From assembly GCF_028882255.1 (NCBI RefSeq), contig NZ_JARBUY010000001.1:1270344-1334343 (forward strand): a stretch of 64,000 bases of DNA. Reading direction: 5' to 3'. The stretch's first letter is position 1. Each line of letters starts with the position of its first letter. A program made the translations under genes and the position numbers. This DNA comes from Maribacter polysaccharolyticus. Lineage in GTDB: Bacteria > Bacteroidota > Bacteroidia > Flavobacteriales > Flavobacteriaceae. Shown here one piece after another: positions 9,301-19,141 of this stretch. Under the pieces are notes generated by a model. It was not told where the DNA came from, did not search any database, and worked only from the letters and a program-made list of their open reading frames with translations.

Positions 9301-10164
9301 CTAAAATACTTTCTCTGCCACCAGTATAACCTCGGGGTCTGAAACTTTCATGGAAAGGACTTTGTCGTTTTGGATGTGAAAGGAAATTTCCACCGAAGGT
9401 GCGCCATTGTAGATGAATTTATTGTTCCCGACTTTATATAAAGCACCCCCAAATTCACCGATAGGCCCTAAAGAGAGCAGCTTCCGCATATTCAACCCAA
9501 TTGTAAAGCCTTCTTTTTCACCTTTTCCATACCTATAATCGCCTAAATATTTCTTTTGCGCTTCTTGTTCAACATCGAAATACTTATCCCCTCCTGCATT
9601 TCCCAACATGGTTAAATAATCAATGGTTTTTTCGACATCTGCAATTTCGGCGGTCGTCATATCCGCTTTCATGCGTTCGCCCGCATATGCGTGATCCAAT
9701 AAACTTATACCATGGGGACCTGTGATTTTCTGTATGCCCGGCGAAGCTTCGATGGCCGATTTAACCACCCCATGATGTCCCAACATGGCAAAGGTAAAAA
9801 GGGTCGGTCTTGCTCCTTTACCCATCAGGTAAAGTGCTATATCCCTTCTACCCACATGTGAAGCCGCTCCTATGGCCGATTCGAAATCCCCAAAACGCCA
9901 TTCCCAAACCGACCTGGAGAGTTCGGGCCTTTTATCCACTAATTCCCTAACACGATCTAAATCGAAATGCGATTTTCCTACGACTTCCGCTATAATTTCA
10001 GGGGCAATATTGGGAAAGTGTTCTGGCACCTTGTCGTTTTCGGGTAATTCCGGAAACCACTTAGGACCCTGTTCAGCAAGGGCCAAGCCGGGAATGACTA
10101 AGCCCAGCATGGCCAATGTATAGGTTTTTAGAGCCGTTCTTCTGTTCGTCTTGTCCACTTTCAA
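9301..10164 (-). CDS. Exported ankyrin-repeat protein
   Basis: A 287-residue protein with an N-terminal leader containing a twin-arginine (NRRTALKTYTLAMLGLVIP, cleavage likely after LALA), so it is probably exported by the Tat or Sec route. Residues 65-150 look like two to three degenerate ankyrin repeats (GAASHVGRRDIALYLMGKGA and FAMLGHHGVVKSAIEASPG). The C-terminal 100 residues form a different domain with beta-strand character. No partner is obvious from the neighbours. The ankyrin call is moderately confident; the role is unknown. Confidence 0.65.
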   Translation of the reverse strand: MKVDKTNRRTALKTYTLAMLGLVIPGLALAEQGPKWFPELPENDKVPEHFPNIAPEIIAEVVGKSHFDLDRVRELVDKRPELSRSVWEWRFGDFESAIGAASHVGRRDIALYLMGKGARPTLFTFAMLGHHGVVKSAIEASPGIQKITGPHGISLLDHAYAGERMKADMTTAEIADVEKTIDYLTMLGNAGGDKYFDVEQEAQKKYLGDYRYGKGEKEGFTIGLNMRKLLSLGPIGEFGGALYKVGNNKFIYNGAPSVEISFHIQNDKVLSMKVSDPEVILVAEKVF

Positions 10165-10386
10165 TGCGATTATAACCCAATGTGACGTACTACGACAACC
10201 CGGCCGACCCGTCAGATAGGACTCTTAAGTTACTGATTTTCCTTTAAAGCAACGGACTTCGATTTTATTTAGGATCTCTTATTGGGTCGGTCATATCCAT
10301 ATTCCCAATTTAATTTCAGGAGGCCTTAAAACTTCGCTAAAAGGTATATATCCCCAATGGGTATAACCTTGTTGGGACTATTTACC

Positions 10387-11328
10387 TTACCATGGCAGGT
10401 TCAAATCCTTTACTTCGGTTTGATAGAATTTCTCCAGCGTATCGACAAGTTCTTTCGAAATGGGGTTTTTAACGCTTTCTATATTACTTTCCAATTGGGT
10501 TATGGATGCATTACCCGGGATAACCGTGGCTACTGCATCATAGGCAACACAAAACGCCAAGGCTATTTGAGCGAGGGCATGCCCTTCCGGAATAAGGTTT
10601 TTGATTTTGCCTACCAAAGCCGCTCTCGTTTTAATATCATCTTTTGACCAACGGGTCCTTATACCGTTAAATACACTATTCTCATTATATCTTCCTGAAA
10701 GCCATCCTGAATCAAGAGGGATCTTGGCAATAATACCCACTCCCTTCTCCTGGGCCATACCAAAGGCCCTTGAGGCATCTTGGTGCAGGATATTGAAGAA
10801 AGCCTCAATGACCTCACAGTTGGTGGTTTCCATAAAGAGTTTCATCTCTTTGTATGTATCCAATGAGGCGCCATAGGCCTTTATTTTTCCTTCCTCCTTT
10901 AAACGTTCAAGGATTTCATAGTGATCGTTCTTGTTACCATCAATATATTCAAAAGGCGGATTATGAATGATCAAAGAGTCAACATAATCCACTTGTAACC
11001 GCTTTAAACTTCCTTCCAAGGATTCGCGGATATAATTGGAATTATAATTCGTCTTGCCCGTATCGGTATGACCGAATTTTGTATTGATGACAATGTTACT
11101 TCTGTCGATTTGCTTCAGTGCTTTTCCGAGTCGTGATTCACTTGTTCCGTTTCCGTAATTAGGGGCGGTGTCAAAAAAATTCATCCCTAGCTCCAATGCT
11201 TTTTGGATCATTTCATTGACCTCTTTCTCCGTAAGCCCTTTCCAGCCCGAATTTACCCCAAGTTGCCAAGCTCCAAAACCGATCTCCGAAACCATGGGGG
11301 CTTCCTTAATAAATCTATTATATTTCAT
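10387..11328 (-). CDS. Aldo/keto reductase
   Basis: A 313-residue NADPH-dependent aldo/keto reductase with the TIM-barrel family pattern. Visible signatures are NFFDTAPNYGNGTSESRLGKAL (catalytic Asp and Tyr), NTKFGH with the active-site Lys, YVDSLIIHNPP with the active-site His, and ATVIPGNASITQLESNIE at the cofactor-binding end. The substrate cannot be told. It stands alone between the ankyrin gene and a two-component system on the same strand. Confidence 0.9.
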   Translation of the reverse strand: MKYNRFIKEAPMVSEIGFGAWQLGVNSGWKGLTEKEVNEMIQKALELGMNFFDTAPNYGNGTSESRLGKALKQIDRSNIVINTKFGHTDTGKTNYNSNYIRESLEGSLKRLQVDYVDSLIIHNPPFEYIDGNKNDHYEILERLKEEGKIKAYGASLDTYKEMKLFMETTNCEVIEAFFNILHQDASRAFGMAQEKGVGIIAKIPLDSGWLSGRYNENSVFNGIRTRWSKDDIKTRAALVGKIKNLIPEGHALAQIALAFCVAYDAVATVIPGNASITQLESNIESVKNPISKELVDTLEKFYQTEVKDLNLPW

Positions 11329-11666
11329 GTCAAACCAATAGTATATGTTTCCCCAACGAAGTTAATGAATCGACCCGAGCATTGAAATCAGAATGCCATT
11401 AAAAATAGTCGGTTCCCCCCTTTATCCAAGCACTCCTCGGCCCCCTTGCCCCCTTGCCCCCTACCTAAAACCATGGCAAATAAAACCCTTGGAACGGGAT
11501 TCCTCTCCCGGTAAATAGGCTGGATTGAATGTTAACCCTCAAAACCCATAGGGAAACAGGCACATGGCATGCCCCTCTCTATTTACACAAAAACCATTTC
11601 ACGACCAAACTACTGAAAACCAATACTTTTACCACTTTTACCTATACAAAAAGTTGGCGACTGTCT
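11329..11666. other. Intergenic stretch with a G-rich motif on the minus strand
   Basis: This 338-base gap has no supported gene. It holds C-runs at 11415-11420, 11441-11445, 11449-11453 and 11457-11461, so the minus strand carries three G5 tracts spaced by CAA or CAA-like triplets and a fourth G6 tract 20 bases further on. This is a candidate G-quadruplex downstream of the response-regulator gene and upstream of the aldo/keto reductase. Confidence 0.4.
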
Positions 11667-12341
11667 TTAATTTTTCAATAGCTCGAACAAACTGTTCCTA
11701 TAGGTGTCACTTATGGGTATTCTTTGTATTCCCATGTTCAATTCGTTAGCGTCGAAACTTATGATTTTTTCCGTGTTCACAATATAGGATTTATGTATGC
11801 GTACAAAGTTCTTGGGCAATTTTACCAAAGCTTCCCGAATGGTTTCACGCGTCATTATTTTTTGATCTCGACAATGATAGTTCATATAATTCCCATCTTT
11901 TTCCAAATACAGAATGGAAGCCTTTTCCAACCTAAAGGTTTCAAACCCGCTTTTAACCAAAATTATATTTTTTTCGGTCGAGACAAGGGGTTGGGAATCC
12001 GGTAAGATCCTACTCATCGCTTTTGTAAACCGCTCCAGACTAATGGGTTTTAGGAGATAATCCACGGCCTGTATTTCATAGCTCTCCACGGCAAATTCCG
12101 AATAGGCCGTCGTAAAAACCACCTTTACGTTTTCAGGTAGCATCCTTGAAAGTGAGATACCCGAGATGTGCGGCATATTGATATCCAAAAAAACCAAATC
12201 CACGGGCTCCTTTGTCATGAATTCAAATGCCTTTAATCCATTTCTAAACGTAGCCAATACTTCGATACTGCTAAAATGCCGTAAATAATTCTTCAGCAGT
12301 TCTATGGCTTTTGGCTCATCGTCTACGATAATTGTTCTCAT
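11667..12341 (-). CDS. LytTR-family response regulator
   Basis: A 224-residue regulator with an N-terminal receiver domain (phosphoacceptor Asp53 in LVFLDINMP, conserved TTAYSEFAVESYE and the switch Lys in DYLLKPIS) and a C-terminal LytTR DNA-binding domain (LYLEKDGNYMNYHC, FVRIHKSYIVNTEKI). It overlaps the upstream histidine-kinase gene by four bases, so the two are translationally coupled and form a cognate pair. Targets often lie nearby; the divergent serine hydrolase at 13568 is one candidate. Confidence 0.92.
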   Translation of the reverse strand: MRTIIVDDEPKAIELLKNYLRHFSSIEVLATFRNGLKAFEFMTKEPVDLVFLDINMPHISGISLSRMLPENVKVVFTTAYSEFAVESYEIQAVDYLLKPISLERFTKAMSRILPDSQPLVSTEKNIILVKSGFETFRLEKASILYLEKDGNYMNYHCRDQKIMTRETIREALVKLPKNFVRIHKSYIVNTEKIISFDANELNMGIQRIPISDTYRNSLFELLKN

Positions 12342-13369
12342 TGGGTCTGAATGGTTAGTTGAACGATAAAATCGCCCGTTTTACTTAGGGTCAATTCATG
12401 TTTGTCGGGATACATCAATCCCAGTCGCTTTTGGGTCACTGCAATGCCCGTTCCAATACCGTTGGGATTATGCAGTAACACCTTGTTCTTAATGGTAAAG
12501 CCAACGGTATGGGCTTGGGACAGGTCGAAGTGAATTTCGATCCTTGCCCGATTTTCAGGTTCTGTACCATATTTAAAGGCGTTTTCAACAAATGGGATGA
12601 ACAATCCCGATTCTACCACCTGCCTCCTATGGTCACCGGTGATATGGAATGCGACATCGACCTCCCCTTCATTGAACCGTAACATTTGCAGTTCGATGTA
12701 ATTTTCAAGGAAGGTGATTTCTTTTTCCATACTTATTTTTTCCGCTTTACTCCCCTCGATCACAAAACGCAAAAGTTGGGAAAGTCGCTCAATCGAATCC
12801 ATCAGTTTGGGGTTGTCGGTAGGATGCACCATCGACAGTAAATTATTCAAAGCATTGAACAAAAAATGGGGTTGCAATTGGTTGCGCAACAATGATAGTT
12901 CGGCCCGGTCCTTATCGACGATCAACTGCTGTTGCCGCCGTTCGTTGAATATCGAGGATTTGACCAAGCCGTAGGCAATCGAAATCGCAAAATAAAAAAT
13001 AGCGATCCCAAAAGCGATTTCCCTCGGAATGGGTAGCGAATCGTCGAAAATGGTATATTCGGTCAGTACATAGGTCAGGAATACGAGGATTCCGAAAATC
13101 GATATGGAACCCAGGATCGATTTCCTTCCTCTTTTATTCCGGTTGGCCGTAATGATCAATCCGGCGTTGCCATAAAAAGCGATACAGGACGCCACAATAC
13201 ATGTGACCAACTGTAGCACCCAGTCCCTATTTCTGACAATATGCACGGTTTCAATGCCGTCGACCAATTCGATTTCCTGGGCTTGAATCGAAAAACCGGA
13301 GGTAATCAGCCAGGCCGTACTGAGCCAAAAGAGAAGATGTACGATTATTTCCAGCCCCAATTTTTTCAT
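12338..13369 (-). CDS. LytS/YehU-type sensor histidine kinase
   Basis: A membrane histidine kinase of the His_kinase (PF06580) class, about 343 residues from the ATG at 13369. The frame extends 23 codons upstream, but the first hydrophobic segment (IIVHLLFWLSTAWLI) follows the chosen start directly, as is usual. About four membrane segments precede the kinase core, with RNQLQPHFLFNALNNL carrying the phosphorylated His168, then an ATPase domain with FIPFVENAFKYG. It has no extracellular sensor of size, so it probably senses within the membrane. It is coupled to the LytTR regulator downstream. Confidence 0.88.
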   Translation of the reverse strand: MKKLGLEIIVHLLFWLSTAWLITSGFSIQAQEIELVDGIETVHIVRNRDWVLQLVTCIVASCIAFYGNAGLIITANRNKRGRKSILGSISIFGILVFLTYVLTEYTIFDDSLPIPREIAFGIAIFYFAISIAYGLVKSSIFNERRQQQLIVDKDRAELSLLRNQLQPHFLFNALNNLLSMVHPTDNPKLMDSIERLSQLLRFVIEGSKAEKISMEKEITFLENYIELQMLRFNEGEVDVAFHITGDHRRQVVESGLFIPFVENAFKYGTEPENRARIEIHFDLSQAHTVGFTIKNKVLLHNPNGIGTGIAVTQKRLGLMYPDKHELTLSKTGDFIVQLTIQTQ

Positions 13370-13567
13370 CAAATAAAGATACGAATTGATCCGTGCCCAA
13401 TGAAGGATTGTTACGAGTGCCTCCTTTTTCGTGACCAAACGGGTGTTTTAATCCATATCACAAAAGACGACCAGGACATCCCCTTGAATAGCGCTTTCAT
13501 CACTTTCTGAAAAGGGTCGCTTCCAAAATAGCTATACTTGTTCTAACGTTCACTAAAAACCATCACG

Positions 13568-15001
13568 ATGAAAACATACCTTTTGATACTGATGACAATT
13601 TTGACCACGCCCTTCATAACCGTGGTCTCCCATGCCCAGGATAACCCGTCAAACTCCCTGAACAAACAAGAGATCGGCACGAAAACCGACGCCTTGGTAA
13701 AAGCGTATATGGATCTGGACATCTTTTCCGGGGTGGTCCTGATAGCGGAGGAAGGAAACCCGATCTACCACAAGGCATTTGGGTTGGCCGATAGGGAAAA
13801 GAATGTTCCCAATACCGTAAATACCCTTTTTGATATCGGTTCTATGAATAAAACGTTTACGGCTATCGTTGTCAAGCAATTGATAGAGGAAGGCAAACTG
13901 AAGTATTCCGATAAATTGGTGGATTTCATAGACGGATTTAAAGATCCGATGGTCTCTAAAGTCACTGTGAAACACCTTTTAGAACACGAATCCGGTTTTG
14001 GCGATTATCATCGCAACGGTTATTTCGATTTGCCCAAAAACGAAAAGACCTTGGATAAAATAGTGGAAAGGTCCAAAGACGATCGATTGCTGTTTCCTCC
14101 CGGGGAAGAAAATGAATACTCCAATACGGGCTTTGTGCTCTTAGGGGCCATCATCGAAAAAGCCTCTGGGACAAGCTATTTCGACCATGTAAAGCAGAGG
14201 ATCATTGATCCCTTGGGACTAAAAAACACCTATGTCGAAAACTTGGAACGCTTCAAAGATCGGGTAGCCTACGGGTATCTGTATTCCCCCCTGGGGGTTT
14301 TGGAGAAAAACGAAACGATGCAGGACTTGCCCAATCCTGATGGCGGCTTTTTGTCCACAACAAGCGACATATTGAAATTCTACCGATCGTATTATTATGA
14401 CAACCTGTTACTGGATACAAAGGCGAAATCCAAGGACCCTTTCTTTCAAATGATCCGTGAATTGCCAAAAGGAAAAGCACCTATAATGGCAGGAGGATTT
14501 GAGGGATTCAATACGGCATTCCTTCAGGTATTGAGTGATGATCGATCGATAATCGTATTCGCCAATATGGACGAACCCGTTGCAGAGCATTTGGGGTTGG
14601 GAATACTCCAAATTATCAGGGGACAAGAACCTGACGAACCAAAATTGCCGGCCCTACAGCAAGTTCGAAAGGCCTATGAAGAAAAAGGGGCCGAATTCGT
14701 AAAAGCCAATTTCAAGGATTTAACCACAAACTATCACCCGGCTGACCCCAAGGATATGATCTTGAATGATTTGGGTTATGCGTATCTTTACGGCAAAGAG
14801 GATGTGGATACTGCCCTAGACCTGTTGAAACTGAATACGGAATTGTTCCCGGAAGTAGGGAATACATGGGACAGTTATGGGGAGGCATTAATGAAAAAAG
14901 GGGATAAAAAAGCTGCATTATCGGCTTACAAAAAGGCCTTGGAAATCAACCCGGATATTCCTTCGGCACGGCAAGCGGTGGAAGTATTGGAGAATCAATA
15001 A
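13568..15001 (+). CDS. Secreted serine hydrolase (beta-lactamase fold) with C-terminal TPR
   Basis: A 477-residue protein with a signal peptide ending near AQD (residue 25). The hydrolase domain has the SMNK catalytic tetrad (Ser92, Lys95), YSNTGFVLLG as the tyrosine motif, and GGFEGFN where the KTG/HxG motif is expected, a variant frequent in flavobacterial members. The last 60 residues form a tetratricopeptide repeat (TWDSYGEALMKKGDKKAALSAYKKALEINPD). It is divergent from the LytS/LytR pair and 30 bases upstream of a SnoaL-like gene, probably cotranscribed. The substrate is unknown. Confidence 0.85.
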   Translation: MKTYLLILMTILTTPFITVVSHAQDNPSNSLNKQEIGTKTDALVKAYMDLDIFSGVVLIAEEGNPIYHKAFGLADREKNVPNTVNTLFDIGSMNKTFTAIVVKQLIEEGKLKYSDKLVDFIDGFKDPMVSKVTVKHLLEHESGFGDYHRNGYFDLPKNEKTLDKIVERSKDDRLLFPPGEENEYSNTGFVLLGAIIEKASGTSYFDHVKQRIIDPLGLKNTYVENLERFKDRVAYGYLYSPLGVLEKNETMQDLPNPDGGFLSTTSDILKFYRSYYYDNLLLDTKAKSKDPFFQMIRELPKGKAPIMAGGFEGFNTAFLQVLSDDRSIIVFANMDEPVAEHLGLGILQIIRGQEPDEPKLPALQQVRKAYEEKGAEFVKANFKDLTTNYHPADPKDMILNDLGYAYLYGKEDVDTALDLLKLNTELFPEVGNTWDSYGEALMKKGDKKAALSAYKKALEINPDIPSARQAVEVLENQ

Positions 15002-15031
15002 AAAGTCTTAACCGAAATAAAACGATCCATA

Positions 15032-15487
15032 ATGGCCAAATCCATAGTTACCTTAGGGTTGATCTTTTTTATGAACATTGCGTTTTCCCAAACGTATAAT
15101 GGGGATCGGGAGGAAATCGATAAAATCCTCCAAAACATTGAGCTGTTCTCTGAATCTTATACCTCGGGCGATTACGATGCCTTGGCGAACGCCTATTGTA
15201 AAGAAGGGGTGATACTTCCCCCTGGGGCACCTATCATCAAAGGGCGTGAAGCCATCAAGCAACGGTGGATAGTACCAGAGGGAATCCGGGTGCCGTACCA
15301 CAAAATCACACCAACCGAAATAACCGTCATAGCCGATTGGGCCTATGACATCGGATATTATGAAGGTACTACGATCAAACGAAATGGCGACATGGTCGAC
15401 TTTAACGGAAAATACCTTATCGTTTGGAAAAAGGAGGATGGGGATTGGAAAATCCATGCAGATGCATGGAATAGGGTAAATAATTAA
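15032..15487 (+). CDS. Exported SnoaL-like/DUF4440 protein
   Basis: A 151-residue protein with a signal peptide (MAKSIVTLGLIFFMNIAFSQ) and one NTF2-like domain. The pattern of DYDALANAYCKEGVILPPGAPIIKG followed by the terminal WKKEDGDWKIHADAWN is typical of DUF4440/SnoaL-like proteins. The family includes isomerases and binding proteins, so no reaction is assigned. It follows the serine hydrolase by 30 bases and is probably in the same operon. Confidence 0.75.
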   Translation: MAKSIVTLGLIFFMNIAFSQTYNGDREEIDKILQNIELFSESYTSGDYDALANAYCKEGVILPPGAPIIKGREAIKQRWIVPEGIRVPYHKITPTEITVIADWAYDIGYYEGTTIKRNGDMVDFNGKYLIVWKKEDGDWKIHADAWNRVNN

Positions 15488-15656
15488 GGAAAAGGGAAAT
15501 TTGTTTTTGAACAAGGAATTGGCAATTGCATACGCCGACCTGCTGTGAAATGGTTTTCCAACTATCACAGCCCCGTTTTTTCTACCGCAATGGCCAACCG
15601 TTTTTCGTTGGTTGACCAATCCGGGGGGATACACTCCATGGGATGGTTGGTAAAAT

Positions 15657-15923
15657 TCAATCTATTTTGTCAGGATCCATCGTAAAACTCCCCCCATAGA
15701 GGCAGGTGAATCGACGGTGGCTTCCCTCATCGGACTCCGGATAATGCAACTCATAACTTTCCGCTTCCGGCGATTCCATTTTCAACTTATTGATAAGATT
15801 ATCCATGGGTCGTACATGAAAAGCTTTTAAAGGCTCCTTACTATTATTTTCAGGAATGATGAAAGCAGGGTATTTTAAAGCCAAAACGTTCCAAATAAGT
15901 CCATGCCCCTGCCCGTTTGGCAA
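15657..15923 (-). pseudogene. Orphan 3' coding remnant or small hypothetical
   Basis: This open frame (88 codons from a TTG) reads like a genuine protein C-terminus: ALKYPAFIIPENNSKEPLKA and PEAESYELHYPESDEG are balanced and not low-complexity. In-frame sense continues about 12 codons upstream to a stop without any ATG, so either it starts at a rare codon or its 5' end is lost. I do not recognise a family. The rest of the 15488-16029 gap shows nothing else. Confidence 0.3.
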
Positions 15924-16029
15924 GAGGTTCCCGGTTTTCCGTTTTTTGCCATCGAACCGCTATAGGCTTCCAGTGGAAACACCTATTCGAGAGTCAATTT
16001 ATTTTGGGTTGCCATTGTGCTGAAAACAC

Positions 16030-16830
16030 TCATTTACCCTTTAAAATTTTTTCAGTTTCAGAAATCAATCCTGTAATCTTCCCATGGACATAAGCATCGG
16101 AATGGGCAGTATTGAAAGAGCCTTTATCATTGTCAAAGTATTTACCACTACAGTTCGCGTACTTTTCCGATATGGCCAGATCATATAAAATAGCAGCGCC
16201 CTTATCTGCCGAAGCCCAATGTTGTCCAAAAGCATCTTGAACCATTTTCGTATTGAGCAAGGAACCGGGATTTACTGCTATTGTAATTATCTCCGGGTTG
16301 TTTTCGGCAAAATCAAAACTCCACATGGTCAATGCCAATTTACTTTGGGCATATGCACTTTGGGTTGAGATCGATTCGTTACCCTTTAAGGCTTTAAGGG
16401 AAACTGCTTCCTGTGCTGCCGAACTTAAATTAATAACACGTGGTGCACTGCTGTTCATTAATAGTGGGGTCAATCCATTGGTCAGCATATAAGGGGCGAA
16501 ATAATTGACAACAAATCGCATATCCAAATCATCTTGATTGCGTTGGATTTCACTCTTGTAAACCCCTGCATTGTTTATCAGAACATCAATTTTGGAATTC
16601 GTATTGGCCAGGTCAGCTACCATGCTGCGGATGCTACTGAAATCGGACAAATCCGATACAAAGCCATTTATGCCATAATTATTTGATAGGGATTTGACTT
16701 CGGCAATGGTTTGCTCAAGTTTTGCACCATTTCTTCCGTGCAATAGCATTTGGCAACCTTTTTTCGCTAATTCAATGGCAGTTAATTTACCGATGCCATC
16801 TGTACTTCCCGTTATTAAAATGGTTTTCAT
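16030..16830 (-). CDS. Short-chain dehydrogenase/reductase
   Basis: A 266-residue classical SDR. The N-terminal TGSTDGIG glycine motif binds NAD(P), NNAG is present, and the catalytic set is Ser in NLSSAAQ plus Tyr and Lys in [10 protein letters not shown], followed by [10 protein letters not shown]. The substrate is not evident. Its start overlaps the stop of the DUF4437 gene by four bases, so it is the last gene of a three-gene operon (quinone-type oxidoreductase, DUF4437, SDR) controlled from the divergent HxlR promoter region. Confidence 0.9.
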   Translation of the reverse strand: MKTILITGSTDGIGKLTAIELAKKGCQMLLHGRNGAKLEQTIAEVKSLSNNYGINGFVSDLSDFSSIRSMVADLANTNSKIDVLINNAGVYKSEIQRNQDDLDMRFVVNYFAPYMLTNGLTPLLMNSSAPRVINLSSAAQEAVSLKALKGNESISTQSAYAQSKLALTMWSFDFAENNPEIITIAVNPGSLLNTKMVQDAFGQHWASADKGAAILYDLAISEKYANCSGKYFDNDKGSFNTAHSDAYVHGKITGLISETEKILKGK

Positions 16831-17687
16831 ATTTCATTGATTTTGACATCACCATTGGTTCGGATGTAAACAACAACCGCTTCGGCCGAACTATTGGAAA
16901 TGTTATGGATCGTCTTATGGGTTGCACCAAAATAGCTTCCACTATCCAACACTTTCAACGCTTCACCATTGGGCATTTCATAATGTAATTCCCCTTGTAT
17001 TACAACGGAATGCAAAACAGTTCCGTTTGATTCCATTGTACCGTTAAACCCTTTTGGCAATTTAACGAATAGCCCTTTATACCCTTTACTTTCCCAAAGA
17101 AAACTTATTTCAGGGTTACCCTTTTGGCCCAGCCAGTTAGACTGGTCCTTATTTAGCCAAACGACATTTGAAACATCAATATTCAAAGGTCTTTCCCCAT
17201 TATCAAAAGCCTTATTGATCGGCTTGACCAGATATGGACCATTATCAATTTCCACCAGTGCCATACTTTCCCCTTTCGAAGCCGTAATATGTGACTCGCC
17301 TAATGGTTGAGTCCAAAAACTACCCGGTTTCATCCACATTTTTTCCGCTTGTGGGTCATCATTATGTATTGCCCCACTTATGACAACAGCCCTATAGGTT
17401 ATATTATGGATATGCGGTGGGGAAGAAAAACCATCGGCGAATCTTACTAAAAACCCTGTCGCCTCGATTCCGTTTCTATCGCCCCAAATAGTTCCTGCCA
17501 ACGGACTTTGATCCCCTCCTGCAGGATTCAGCTTTTCCCACTTCACTTCAGAACTCAACACCACTTTATTTGTCGGTTTTTCAAGCTGTTCCGATATTTT
17601 GTTTTCGGTTTTTATCCGCCTATCATTACACGAGACCGAAAGCATCAGTGTCATTGCAAGTGATACGTACAATAATCTTAAATCCAT
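16827..17687 (-). CDS. DUF4437 bicupin lipoprotein
   Basis: A 286-residue lipoprotein (signal [20 protein letters not shown]) with two cupin-like halves, as in DUF4437 proteins. The first half shows [19 protein letters not shown] and the second [22 protein letters not shown] followed by HKTIHNISN. Metal ligands are plausible. Function is unknown; the operon partners are two NAD(P)H oxidoreductases, which suggests detoxification of a reactive compound. This is inference. Confidence 0.8.
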   Translation of the reverse strand: MDLRLLYVSLAMTLMLSVSCNDRRIKTENKISEQLEKPTNKVVLSSEVKWEKLNPAGGDQSPLAGTIWGDRNGIEATGFLVRFADGFSSPPHIHNITYRAVVISGAIHNDDPQAEKMWMKPGSFWTQPLGESHITASKGESMALVEIDNGPYLVKPINKAFDNGERPLNIDVSNVVWLNKDQSNWLGQKGNPEISFLWESKGYKGLFVKLPKGFNGTMESNGTVLHSVVIQGELHYEMPNGEALKVLDSGSYFGATHKTIHNISNSSAEAVVVYIRTNGDVKINEI

Positions 17688-17699
17688 TAGGGAAGTTTT

Positions 17700-18686
17700 T
17701 TAATTTTCAACGACTACTTTGCCCAATGCCTTTCCACTTTCAAGGCGTGCATAGGCCCCACCCACATTTTCCAATACGAATTCCTCTTCGTCAAGTAAAG
17801 GCTTTAAAGCTCCTGTTTCGATTATATTGGTAAGCTCGTTTAAAATTTCGCCATGTTTTTCCCTTTGAAAATCGTGAAGCATTTGGATAAGCATAAATAC
17901 CACGTGAAGGGACAATCCTTTGAAATGCACGGGACTTAAATCCAGTTCCAACAATGACACCGTTGTGGAAACATGGCCATTCAAAGCAGCAGCTTCAAAA
18001 GAATTCAACAAATTCTTACCGCCTACCGTATCATACACAACATCAAATCCGACATCGTTGGTATGTTTATTTACATAGTCCTGAACTGCTTCCTTTTTAT
18101 AGTCAATAAAAGTGGCACCATAACTTTCTATGATCTCCTTTTTTCTTTCACCAGCCCCGGTTGAAAAAACGTTGGCACCAAGATGTTTGGCCAATTGAAC
18201 TGCAACGTGACCAACACCACCAGCACCACCGTGTACCAATACCTTTTGACCCATTTGCACATTCGCCCGTATCAATCCCTCATAAGCGGTAATTCCCACT
18301 AAGGGTAGCGCAGCGGCTTCCCGCATGGTAAGGTTCTTTGGCTTGCGCGCAACTAATCTTTCATCAGCAGCTATGTATTCCGCTAAGGTTCCTTGCAAAT
18401 CAGCCAAACCACCGGCACAGCCATAAACCTCATCCCCGACGGTAAAACCCGTTACATCCTTGCCGATTTCTTCAATGGTCCCGGCAAAATCCATTCCCAA
18501 TATGGCCGGCGTATCAGGCGAGAAAGGTAAATCTTCACCCATATTCCTAATCATCGTATCAACGGTATTCACACTGGATGCCGAAATTTTAACAAGCACC
18601 TGGTTTTCCTTTACAAATGGTTTTTTTACCTGTGCAGGTTCGAATTTCGATTTTTCCCCGTATTCCTTTAAAAGCATTGCCTTCAT
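17700..18686 (-). CDS. NADP-dependent quinone-type oxidoreductase (MDR family)
   Basis: A 328-residue medium-chain reductase of the zinc-independent quinone-oxidoreductase group. It has the N-terminal GroES-like domain (ILGMDFAGTIEEIG) and the nucleotide-binding signature LVHGGAGGVGHVAVQLAKHLGA. Zinc-binding cysteines of alcohol dehydrogenases are absent. It is the first gene of the operon and is divergent from an HxlR regulator, an arrangement common for quinone or aldehyde stress responses. Confidence 0.9.
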   Translation of the reverse strand: MKAMLLKEYGEKSKFEPAQVKKPFVKENQVLVKISASSVNTVDTMIRNMGEDLPFSPDTPAILGMDFAGTIEEIGKDVTGFTVGDEVYGCAGGLADLQGTLAEYIAADERLVARKPKNLTMREAAALPLVGITAYEGLIRANVQMGQKVLVHGGAGGVGHVAVQLAKHLGANVFSTGAGERKKEIIESYGATFIDYKKEAVQDYVNKHTNDVGFDVVYDTVGGKNLLNSFEAAALNGHVSTTVSLLELDLSPVHFKGLSLHVVFMLIQMLHDFQREKHGEILNELTNIIETGALKPLLDEEEFVLENVGGAYARLESGKALGKVVVEN

Positions 18687-18702
18687 ATCCTCTATTATTT
18701 AT

Positions 18703-18742
18703 GTTACTATAATTTTTATAGTTACAAACTTAATTATAGTTA
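18703..18742. promoter_or_regulatory. Candidate HxlR operator with three half-sites
   Basis: GTTACTATA (18703-18711) and TATAGTTAC (18717-18725) form an inverted repeat with eight of nine positions matching, and a third half-site TATAGTTA lies at 18735-18742. The cluster lies between the divergent oxidoreductase operon and the HxlR gene, and the third half-site lies just upstream of the -7 element of the latter. It is the natural place for HxlR binding. Confidence 0.55.
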
Positions 18743-18744
18743 TT

Positions 18745-18752
18745 TACCTTTG
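18745..18752 (+). promoter_or_regulatory. Bacteroidota-type -7 promoter element of the HxlR gene
   Basis: TACCTTTG matches the TAnnTTTG consensus exactly and lies 24 bases before the ATG at 18776. The adjacent operator half-site upstream suggests autoregulation. A clear -33 element was not identified. Confidence 0.5.
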
Positions 18753-18775
18753 CAATAACGGTCAAAAACGATAGT

Positions 18776-19141
18776 ATGAATTTTATGGAAACAGCGGAAC
18801 CAAAAATGCTCAAATTCAGGGGAAATGAATACCCTTGTTGTGCAAGTTTAACAATGGGGATCATTGGTGGGAAATGGAAAACGGTTATTCTTTATCACCT
18901 CATGAATGAAAAGCTCAGGTATAACGAATTACGAAAATCGATGCCTACCGTAACCGAAAGAACATTGAGCTTGCAACTTAAGGCCTTGGAAGAAGATGGT
19001 TTGATAAACAGAAAGGTATATACCTCAAAACCTCCATTGAAGGTAGAATATTCATTGACTGATTTCGGAAAAACGTTAATTCCGTTAATTCAAGCTATTG
19101 CAGATTGGGGTGATTATGTAGTGGAAAGTTATTCGAAGTAG
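18776..19141 (+). CDS. HxlR-family transcriptional regulator
   Basis: A 121-residue winged-helix regulator. The hallmark N-terminal cysteine region (YPCCASLTMGIIGGKWKTVIL), LRYNELRKSMPTVTERTLSLQLKALEEDGLI and the wing YSLTDFGKTL are all present. The cysteines often serve as redox or electrophile sensors in this family. An alternative start is Met4. It is divergent from, and likely controls, the oxidoreductase/DUF4437/SDR operon. Confidence 0.9.
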   Translation: MNFMETAEPKMLKFRGNEYPCCASLTMGIIGGKWKTVILYHLMNEKLRYNELRKSMPTVTERTLSLQLKALEEDGLINRKVYTSKPPLKVEYSLTDFGKTLIPLIQAIADWGDYVVESYSK

